In this document: positions 9,601-15,274 of the stretch, piece after piece
Position numbering within the stretch: position 1 is the stretch's first letter
Layout of the letters: the number at the start of each line of letters is the position of its first letter
Origin: an uncultured Bacteroidota bacterium
GTDB taxonomy: Bacteria > Bacteroidota > Bacteroidia > 2-12-FULL-35-15
DNA: 64,000 bases
Assembly: GCA_903926385.1 (NCBI GenBank)
Contig: CAIYIS010000059.1
Coordinates: 1-64,000, forward strand
Direction of reading: 5' to 3'
The notes under the pieces: model-generated
The model's input: only the letters and a program-made list of their open reading frames with translations
Database searches by the model: none
Told to the model about the DNA's origin: nothing
Translations under genes and position numbers: made by a program

Positions 9601-10106
9601 TAAACATGCTGAAGGATGATGGCTCGGCACGACTTGGGAATACGAATAATTACAGCGGATATAAGAATGTATTTGTTGCCGGAGATATAAGTTCGGGAAC
9701 GAATATTAGTGTGATTGGTGCTATAGCTTCGGGCAAAAAGACGGCTGTGGAGGTTAGAAAAAGGCTGGAGGATTATCGTTTCGATTATGAGGGGGAGAAA
9801 GCACTGGAACGATTGAATACCAAAGCACCTCTCCCCTACCCCTCTCCACAAGAGAGGGAGAGTGACGTGACGGTTGCGGACATGGGAGAGGAAGATATTT
9901 TGGAAGAGATGGAGCATTTTAATCTTTTTCAATCGTGTGCTAAGTGTAATCATTGTATTGATAATTTTGGTTGCCCGGCTATGGTGAAGGTGGATGGAAA
10001 GGTGCAAATAGATATGAGCCGATGTAATTTGTGCGGGTTATGTATTGATGTTTGCCCGAATAATGCTATAAAATGGGTGACGGAAGGGGTTCTTGCTTCA
10101 TCTTAA
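6672..10106 (+). CDS. Fusion: indolepyruvate-type oxidoreductase alpha + GltD-like flavoprotein + ferredoxin
   Basis: This 1144-aa protein joins two enzymes. Residues 1 to about 590 are an IorA-type alpha subunit: FSYPGTPSTEI (about 39-49), a transketolase-C-like part (about 260-370), CAGCPHRATFY (about 399) and the TPP motif GDGTFF (about 476). Then come cysteines (CNQCENH, about 598; LCPANIC, about 641; CGAICHRPCE, about 677) like the N-terminal Fe-S part of glutamate synthase small subunits, an FAD loop GAGPAG (about 735), an NAD(P) loop VIGGGNSAID (about 863) and VFVAGDI (about 1005). Two 4Fe-4S motifs (CAKCNHC; CNLCGLCIDVCP) end the chain from about 1088. Thus a GltD/NfnB-like module sits between the TPP domain and the usual IorA ferredoxin, suggesting intramolecular transfer to NAD(P). 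Residues about 1052-1062 come from an inserted palindromic repeat. Confidence 0.85.
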   Translation: MIERTIKILTPHLSPHETCVMGNEGIARAALEAGVNGVFSYPGTPSTEISEIFNHVTTFQNDPVNQEKYPDITTDPVYFEYSINEKIALEKAIAYSIGNRSAMCVMKNVGMNVASDALMSVTYQTIGAPLVVVVCDDPGCHSSSNEQDSRYWGQMASVPMFNPATPADAFEMIKLAFELSGKIKLPVIVRTTTRVSHTRGIVTYGNIHHQHRVANFERLPEHINIPARTAAAHTRLIDKLKNENVVKLLSETSRLILNNPKAKLGIITSSVATSYIMELLYQNNCSEQVCVLSLGMIHPFPEKEALAFLKNDFEKIVILEELDPIVENAVRTIAQKNNLSKTILGKGFAGLVTTGEFSIDLLKVVLEEFMGTSFRPTENVPLENTELYLKNLPPRPPALCAGCPHRATFYLLKLAIPREQSELILCGDIGCFGLGALPPLKMLDTINHMGMSISMAQGLFESAHTTEKNKKVVALVGDGTFFHSGLASLVNAVYTRANILVVIFDNRTTGMTGHQAHPGASRQQKYHEIDIPPLLKGLGVELVETINPFNIRESFVQLNKAMEFTGVSVVIAKAPCIFLPDFKDKIDKKIKIEVDPTRCNQCENHEDITLSCSRCYAPKNNLSRAKAKLMAENSVAGDEQLCPANICNHGFFNSILEGDYKSAVEIVRDKMLFARTCGAICHRPCELFSTQNNVVPIKKLKKLVSSIDENFRDFSMPIKRALNAVKKNKSVAVIGAGPAGLSAAYDLIQTGYTVTVFEKENKAGGMITFAIPNFRMDKTGFDYEAMQLEAMGVTFKFNTALGKDISIEQLAGGYDAVIVSMGMNKSKTLDVIENGIVATKRTDALSFLKRFNTNEEVLKGAATVLVIGGGNSAIDAARSAKRLNGENTVIVSCIEDEAAMPAFAEELKHAREEGIAFLCNSFVESCMDAAGRYAQQKGQNAQLKIKLSSFDSKKHLKDIHCDYVITAIGQVSDLTTLNMLKDDGSARLGNTNNYSGYKNVFVAGDISSGTNISVIGAIASGKKTAVEVRKRLEDYRFDYEGEKALERLNTKAPLPYPSPQERESDVTVADMGEEDILEEMEHFNLFQSCAKCNHCIDNFGCPAMVKVDGKVQIDMSRCNLCGLCIDVCPNNAIKWVTEGVLASS
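9829..9868 (+). repeat. Palindromic CT/GA repeat inserted in frame in the fusion gene
   Basis: The palindrome ccctctccacaagagaggg with flanking ctcccctac and gagtgac encodes PLPYPSPQERE in a linker between the flavoprotein and ferredoxin modules. The same kind of sequence lies in noncoding DNA at 1910 and 12383, so it is a dispersed element that here keeps the frame open. Confidence 0.75.
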
Positions 10107-10330
10107 ATCTAACATCTCAATACTCAAATCTAATACTTAATTATTTTTTGGGCGATTACCTTTACCTCTTCGTTCGAACCTGTCCACCCGCTTTCCCTTC
10201 CAATCTTTTTCTTTGCCCGAAAAGGTCAAAGAAAAAGGATTTCCAGTACAATCGGGCGCAGTTAGTCAGCGCATTTCTTCGAATGAAGTTGAAGTTAAAA
10301 CGTGGACTAATTGTTATATCAAAATTAGAT
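10107..10330 (+). repeat. Intergenic DNA with a REP-like dispersed element
   Basis: Between about 10140 and 10262 lies an element starting gggcgattacc and ending caatcgggcg. Its core aatctttttctttg pairs with caaagaaaaaggatt (10202-10241) around cccgaaaaggt. I recall similar sequences as widely dispersed in Bacteroidota genomes. An 86-codon frame across it shows no protein features. The element marks the left edge of the AAA ATPase island. Confidence 0.6.
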
Positions 10331-10337
10331 TAATGTA

Positions 10338-10365
10338 GTTGCTATCGAAAAATATCTTAAGTTTG
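10338..10365 (+). promoter_or_regulatory. Probable promoter of the AAA ATPase/nuclease pair
   Basis: TAAGTTTG at 10358-10365 fits the Bacteroidota -7 box TAnnTTTG, with gTTG at 10338-10341 as a -33 box 16 bases upstream. The ATG follows 20 bases later, so the pair has its own promoter. Confidence 0.5.
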
Positions 10366-10385
10366 CATCCATTAATTTAAGAAAT

Positions 10386-11738
10386 ATGAAAATCTCGATT
10401 CAAAATCTTGGAGCAATCGAAAAAGCGGACATTGATTTATGTAAAAAATTAATTGTTTTCTGTGGGCCTAATGGAACAGGAAAAACCTATATTTCTTATG
10501 TAATATATGGATATGCGAAACTTGTAATGGGCCCATTATCAAATCTATTTAAATTGCAAGATTTAATCGAAAAGAAAGAAGTCGTTTTTGAACTAGATTA
10601 TAAATCTCTTTTCGATTTGCAAAACAATTCATTCAAATTTCTTAAAGACAATATTAGTTCAGAATTTGCTTCAAATAAATTTTTATTCACAAACTTTGAT
10701 ATAAAGCTAATTATTCCGCTTGAAGAATTTAGAAACAACTTGTTTCAAAGTGCTTTATCTTATGATTATGAATTTGGAGGAATTTCATTGCACCTAGCCA
10801 AAGAAAGTCGATCTAATTCAGTAAAAATTAATCTCATAAAACCTCTAGATCTTAGTATCAAAAGGGATGATTTTACAGGTGTAGTAATAAACGCTTACTT
10901 ATCAAAATATCTTTTCAACAGTACAATTTTATACTCATATATTTTACCAGTAGAACGTAATTCAGTTTACACTTTTAGCAAAGAACTTTCCTTAAAACGT
11001 TTGAGAAAATCTAATGATAATATTGAAGAGTCTGCAGAAGTCCAAGAGAGAATGACTCGTTATCCTAGAGCTATTATTGATGCATTGACTGTAGCCGAAG
11101 ATTTAGCAAATATTAAAAAGAAAAAAAGTGAATTTCATATTTTAGCGGATGTAATTGAAAACGAAATATTACATGGGAAAATTTCAATTTCAGATCAAGG
11201 AGAAGTACAGTTTTCTCCAGATAATGCTTCAGATGTGGTATTGCCTGTTCATTTATCTGCGTCATTAATTAAAACTCTTTCTGGACTAATTATATATTTA
11301 AGACACCAAGCAAACTTAAATGATTTGATAATAATTGATGAACCTGAGCTAAATCTTCATCCAGATAATCAAATTCGACTTGCCCGAATTATAGCAAGAT
11401 TAATAAATGCTGGGTTTCGCATCATAATTAGTACTCATAGTGATTATATAATACGAGAATTAAACAATCTAATAATGCTCTCAAGTGATAAAACGGAGAT
11501 TAAAGAGATTGCAAAGAGAAATAAATACAAGAACGATGAAATGATTCTGCCAGAAAAGGTAGGTGCATATTTGTTTAATTTTAATTCCAATGATAATACC
11601 AAAGTCATAGTTGAAAATCTAACAGTAGATGAAAATGGTTTTGAAGTAAAAACTATTGACGATGCAATTAATAAATTAAATGATATTTCAGATGATTTAT
11701 TTGATGCCTTAAAATATTCTGAAAATGCCGATTCTTAA
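10386..11738 (+). CDS. AAA family ATPase (AAA15/OLD-like), candidate defence ATPase
   Basis: This 450-aa protein is an SMC/ABC-like ATPase. Walker A is GPNGTGKT (27-34), Walker B LIIIDEPELNLHP (about 314-326) and the switch segment ISTHSDYIIREL (about 347-358). A degenerate signature-like SASLIKTLSGL precedes Walker B. No DNA-binding or nuclease domain is obvious in it. ATPases of this type form the motor or sensor of several two-gene phage-defence systems. The coding DNA is visibly more AT-rich than the flanking catabolic genes, and the last codons overlap the next gene by 14 bases. The role in defence is inferred from architecture and context. Confidence 0.8.
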   Translation: MKISIQNLGAIEKADIDLCKKLIVFCGPNGTGKTYISYVIYGYAKLVMGPLSNLFKLQDLIEKKEVVFELDYKSLFDLQNNSFKFLKDNISSEFASNKFLFTNFDIKLIIPLEEFRNNLFQSALSYDYEFGGISLHLAKESRSNSVKINLIKPLDLSIKRDDFTGVVINAYLSKYLFNSTILYSYILPVERNSVYTFSKELSLKRLRKSNDNIEESAEVQERMTRYPRAIIDALTVAEDLANIKKKKSEFHILADVIENEILHGKISISDQGEVQFSPDNASDVVLPVHLSASLIKTLSGLIIYLRHQANLNDLIIIDEPELNLHPDNQIRLARIIARLINAGFRIIISTHSDYIIRELNNLIMLSSDKTEIKEIAKRNKYKNDEMILPEKVGAYLFNFNSNDNTKVIVENLTVDENGFEVKTIDDAINKLNDISDDLFDALKYSENADS

Positions 11739-12240
11739 CGACATTCAATTTATTTTGCACAGAGATTTCGAGGCTCCAAATCAAAATAGATTTATTGAAA
11801 CTCATCCTGATTTTGTTCAAGAAATAACTATAACTAGTAATAGTTGCTCATTCAAGTCATATAAATATGATAAAACACTTCCTAAACATCCTGGTGGTTT
11901 ATTCCCGTTTTTCGCTCAAAACCCTGGTGTACAAAAAGTGTCAGATTATATTCTATTTGTTGAAAGAGGTCCGCAGTTTTATGTTTTAATTGTTGAACTG
12001 AAAAGGGGAAAATCTTCAACAATTGCACAATTACAAGCATCAAAGTGTTTTGTAAATTATGTTATTAAAACGGTTAATCGTGTTCAGAATACTCATTTGG
12101 AGCCTCAGATTAGATTAATTAGTATTTCTGCAAGAAAAAGAGAAAAAAGACCTACAAAGGAAAAACCAGTACAATATGATGTAAATGATCACACTGAATT
12201 CAATAAAGGAATATTTAGTCTTAGGTCATTTCTTCTTTAA
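11725..12240 (+). CDS. Small PD-(D/E)XK-like protein paired with the AAA ATPase
   Basis: This 171-aa protein matches no family I can name. Its middle reads VSDYILFVERG, then YVLIVELKRGKS and AQLQASK, giving Asp74, Glu91, Lys93 and Gln102/Gln104. This D...ExK...Q layout, with beta-strand-like hydrophobics before the ELK, is that of PD-(D/E)XK nucleases. The C-terminal part is basic (ISARKREKRPTKEK). It overlaps the ATPase gene by 14 bases, so the two are translationally coupled and probably act together, with the ATPase controlling a nuclease. The assignment rests on motif reading only. Confidence 0.6.
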   Translation: MPILNDIQFILHRDFEAPNQNRFIETHPDFVQEITITSNSCSFKSYKYDKTLPKHPGGLFPFFAQNPGVQKVSDYILFVERGPQFYVLIVELKRGKSSTIAQLQASKCFVNYVIKTVNRVQNTHLEPQIRLISISARKREKRPTKEKPVQYDVNDHTEFNKGIFSLRSFLL

Positions 12241-12261
12241 TATCACCAAATTTCTATTATT

Positions 12262-12427
12262 TCTCCTTTGCAGGTGTTTTCCCACCTGCAAACAAAACCC
12301 GTTTATTTCCCCACAAATCTATCATTTTATCCAACATTAAAAACATAAAAAAATCCCACCCTTTTCAGAGCAGGATTTTTAAACTCCCACCCCCTCTCCT
12401 TTGGAGAGGGGATTAAGGGGTGAGGTC
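12262..12427 (+). repeat. Hairpin and palindromic repeats closing the island
   Basis: Three inverted structures follow the nuclease gene: tttgcaggtg/cacctgcaaa (about 12267-12293), aaaaatccca.../...caggattttta (about 12350-12381), and ccccctctcctttggagag with gggg (12389-12409) followed by attaaggggtgagg. The second could act as a terminator. The third belongs to the dispersed CT/GA palindrome family also seen at 1910 and 9829. Confidence 0.6.
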
Positions 12428-12428
12428 A

Positions 12429-13325
12429 TTATATCGAATCTATCACCACATCATAATGGTTCAACGTACCCCTTTTTATTTTCACATGCGCAGTGTACAC
12501 AGTGTTCCCATTCATCTTTCCCGTCAACACATCCTCACCACTCTTCACATGTTCTATTTCAGCATTACCTTTATAGTCTGTAATGTCACTTTTATTAGCC
12601 CTTGTCAAACTAAACTCTATTCCCTCCACAGGTTTTCCGGTACTTTTAGCAGTAGCATGTACCTCCACATTTGTATGATGTACGTTAATTACCGGTATCA
12701 CCGTACTAGCCATCAACCTCGCATAAAACTTAGGATTGCTCGATTCATAATCTCTCGTTAATAATTTTAAATGGTCAACATTCGTCATCACAGGTTTAAA
12801 ACTATCCTTAAATTTCCTCGTCATCTCAGGCGACACCTCATGCACCGTGTCGCTGCTTCCTTGTTTCTGTGTAAACGTATCTATCTTCCCTTGCAAATCA
12901 GTCAACATCCCGGCCGTAATCGTGTTTGGCGTCAAATCAGCAATATTATCACTCATTAGTTTATGCGCTTCCTGTGCCAGTTTTGCACATTGGCTGTCCG
13001 ATGCAGTGCTGTAGTCCGTTGGTTCCACATGCAGTTGGCTGGCCAAACTTATTTTGTTTAAGTTAGTAAACTTCACGTATGCCTTACCCGACATGTTACT
13101 AGCCATCTTGGTAAGTTCCTTCTTAGCTGCCAATTTATCAGCACTAAATCCACTGTTATCAGCATGTGCAGCCGTTGCCGCATCGCTGTTTTTTCCATTG
13201 TTTGTGTTAAATAAAGTAACCTCGTCAATGTAATCTTGGTTACCTGCAAATGCAGCAGCACTTGCCACCAGTTCAGCTTTCAAAGCTGCAAACATGGTCA
13301 TCTGGGCTTGTTCTCTGTTTGTCAT
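12429..13325 (-). CDS. Unknown protein with C-terminal beta-sandwich-like domain
   Basis: I take the start at 13325 (MTNREQAQ, 298 aa), because the 34 codons before it are low-complexity and basic. No signal peptide is seen. Residues 1 to about 190 are probably helical, rich in Ala, Lys, Asp and Thr. The last roughly 85 residues (VEVHATAKSTGKPVEGIEF onward) resemble a carboxypeptidase-regulatory/Ig-like beta-sandwich: VxVxAT...GKPVxGxxxSLT...G.A. Function is unknown. Like the gene at 48352-49059 it lies on - downstream of a 21-bp tandem array, between iorA and iorB where it interrupts an operon. Confidence 0.65.
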   Translation of the reverse strand: MTNREQAQMTMFAALKAELVASAAAFAGNQDYIDEVTLFNTNNGKNSDAATAAHADNSGFSADKLAAKKELTKMASNMSGKAYVKFTNLNKISLASQLHVEPTDYSTASDSQCAKLAQEAHKLMSDNIADLTPNTITAGMLTDLQGKIDTFTQKQGSSDTVHEVSPEMTRKFKDSFKPVMTNVDHLKLLTRDYESSNPKFYARLMASTVIPVINVHHTNVEVHATAKSTGKPVEGIEFSLTRANKSDITDYKGNAEIEHVKSGEDVLTGKMNGNTVYTAHVKIKRGTLNHYDVVIDSI

Positions 13326-13580
13326 TTTAATTTTGTTTTTTTTATTGATTATTTTTTGTTGTATCTCATTGCGTATCTCATTAATTCTGATTCGCCCCAC
13401 AAATATCGGACTCCGCAAAAATCCCAAAAATGATAATTATCAGTTTTTGTAAAATAATTCAAAAATTAATATTCACCCCCCTTAATCCCCTAACCAACAA
13501 CCCAACCCCTCTTTTTCTCCCCGTTTCTTTTCCCATCCTTTCATCCATCCCACTGCTAACATCCGTTTTTCCCCTCCTCG

Positions 13581-13805
13581 CATCCATTAAATACCTCATA
13601 ACATTCGTTAAATGCCTCACTACATTCATTAAATGCCTCATAACATTCATTAAATGCCTCACGACATCCGTTAAATGCCTCATGACATTCATTAAATACT
13701 TCATGACATCCGTTAAATGCCTCACGACATGCATTAAATACCTCCCGACATTCATTAAACGCCTCATGACATGCCCTAAATGCCTCACGACATTCATTAA
13801 ATAAC
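13581..13805 (-). repeat. 21-bp tandem array, ten units plus a partial
   Basis: Ten imperfect units of the type cattcattaaatgcctcacga run from 13581 to 13790, with a partial unit to 13805. Because 21 is divisible by 3, several frames stay open. The - frame from 13807 reads EAFNECR-like heptapeptides from an ATG, but other frames are open too, so coding is unproved. There are no unique spacers, so it is not a CRISPR array. It lies about 255 bases upstream of the gene starting at 13325. Confidence 0.9.
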
Positions 13806-14094
13806 AATCAACTCTTCTTTTTTACTCCAAAACACCCACAAATCTAAACACTTACCCCATTCCTCAGCCTAAAATCCCCAAATCCTAAATCTCCAAATCC
13901 TAAAATCCCCTAATCCTAAATCCTACTTCCTAAATCACAATTTGAGATGGGAGTATCGAGATTGAGATTTGAGATAGATGTTAAATGGCTGATTAATATC
14001 ATAGTTTTTGGAATTGGGTATAAATAGTTTTGTTCGATTAAATATTGATGAGGAAGTTGCCAAAATAAACCCTTGCACTCCGCAGGGGGAAGAA
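13806..14094. other. Low-complexity intergenic DNA before iorB
   Basis: The stretch 13864-13975 is made of degenerate short repeats such as aaatcctaaatc and gagattgagatttgagat. I see no gene, no clear promoter box and no terminator. It forms the right edge of the DNA separating the two oxidoreductase genes. Confidence 0.5.
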
Positions 14095-14697
14095 ATGAAA
14101 ATGACGAACAGAGGTATGATAAAAAACTATAAAATACTAATAGCTGGTGTAGGCGGACAAGGGATAGTGTACTTGAGTAACATTATAGTGGAAGCTGCGA
14201 TGATAGCCAAGATACCTGTGAGTGTGAGTGAGATTCATGGATTGTCGCAACGGGGAGGGGTGGTGACTTCGGGGATAGGATTGGGAGAACATTGTACGGG
14301 ATTTTACGGGACTGCGGGGGTGGATTTTTTGATAGGGCTGGAACCGTTGGAAACACAGCGGTGCATAAGTTATCTGCATAAAAACAGTTGTGTGATATTT
14401 GGGAATAACAGAATACAGCCATACTCGGTGAATGCGCAGATGGCGAGTTATCCGGATGTGAATGAGTTTGCAGGGTATTTGAAAAAGGAATGCCGTGAGG
14501 TGACGTATATAGGCGGGTTTCCGAAAGAAATAGATGCGGTGCTGTACAATATATTTATGCTGGGAAGGGCTACAAGGATGGAAACATTTCCGCTAACGGC
14601 AGGGCAACTGGAGGAGGCGATAAACGCAAATGTGACGGGATATTTTAAAGAAAAGACATTAACTGCATTTAAACTGGGCCTGAATTATACGGAGTAA
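14095..14697 (+). CDS. iorB: Indolepyruvate-type oxidoreductase, beta subunit
   Basis: This is the 2-oxoacid:acceptor oxidoreductase gamma-type domain that partners the IorA part of the fusion at 6672-10106. It shows ILIAGVGGQGIVYLSNII near the N-terminus, then SEIHGLSQRGG, the Ser/Gly-rich loop typical of IorB. The ATG at 14095 gives 200 aa, the usual IorB length; the frame is open upstream only from a TTG at 14008 and that extension has no family resemblance. ATGs at 14101 and 14116 are alternatives. Normally iorB directly follows iorA; here 4 kb of unrelated DNA lies between them. Confidence 0.85.
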   Translation: MKMTNRGMIKNYKILIAGVGGQGIVYLSNIIVEAAMIAKIPVSVSEIHGLSQRGGVVTSGIGLGEHCTGFYGTAGVDFLIGLEPLETQRCISYLHKNSCVIFGNNRIQPYSVNAQMASYPDVNEFAGYLKKECREVTYIGGFPKEIDAVLYNIFMLGRATRMETFPLTAGQLEEAINANVTGYFKEKTLTAFKLGLNYTE

Positions 14698-14763
14698 AAG
14701 GAAACCGGGTGTGAAACGTTAAAAAACGGATGTAAAGTGAAAAAGGAAAAAACAAAAAAAGAA

Positions 14764-15270
14764 ATGATGCACGAGATTACTTTTTTTCTGAATGAAAAGG
14801 AAGTGACGTGTAAGGTGAAACCGGCAACGGTGTTACTCGACCTGATACGTGACGGGTTTGAACTGAAAGGAACGAAGCCGGGTTGCCACGAAGGGGAATG
14901 CGGGGCCTGCACGGTGCTGGTGAATGATGCTCCGGTGAATTCGTGTTTGTTTTTGGCGGTGAATGCAAATGGAAAAAGAATAACAACGATAGAAGGGCTT
15001 ACGAACAAAGATGGTTCGCTGCACGCTGTGCAGGAAGTGCTGGTGGAAAGCGGTGCGGTGCAATGCGGGTTTTGTACTTCGGGAATGGCGATGTCGATAA
15101 AAGCGATGTTGCATCAATATGAAAGCGGACATCATGTGCCGGGAGAGAGTTTGAAAAACTTACCTGACCGTGAGGAAATAAAAAAGTATCTGGAAGGGAA
15201 TTTGTGCAGATGCACGGGTTATGTGAAGATAATTGATGCTGCCGAAAAACTATTTGCAAAAGAAGTTTGA
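14764..15270 (+). CDS. Molybdenum hydroxylase, 2Fe-2S subunit (XdhC/CoxS type)
   Basis: This protein (168 aa from ATG 14764; an in-frame GTG lies at 14737) carries the two [2Fe-2S] clusters of a xanthine dehydrogenase-family enzyme. The plant-type cluster motif reads GCHEGECGACT with a later Cys (about 39-61), and the second cluster motif is CGFCTSGM (about 100) plus LCRCTGY (about 146). It passes electrons from the Mo centre to the FAD subunit. It sits four bases before the large-subunit gene. Length and motif spacing are standard for a three-subunit enzyme. Confidence 0.9.
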   Translation: MMHEITFFLNEKEVTCKVKPATVLLDLIRDGFELKGTKPGCHEGECGACTVLVNDAPVNSCLFLAVNANGKRITTIEGLTNKDGSLHAVQEVLVESGAVQCGFCTSGMAMSIKAMLHQYESGHHVPGESLKNLPDREEIKKYLEGNLCRCTGYVKIIDAAEKLFAKEV

Positions 15271-15274
15271 GAAA

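Noticed and set aside
10168-10190. tRNA T-arm-like gttcgaacc
   Set aside because: No acceptor stem, anticodon arm or D-arm can be built around it; it is part of the REP-like element.
10073-10333. 86-codon frame after the fusion gene
   Set aside because: It runs through a dispersed repeat and its translation shows no protein-like pattern.
13430-13807. Open frames on both strands across the 21-bp array
   Set aside because: A 21-bp period keeps frames open by itself; several overlapping frames are equally open and none has recognisable unique ends.
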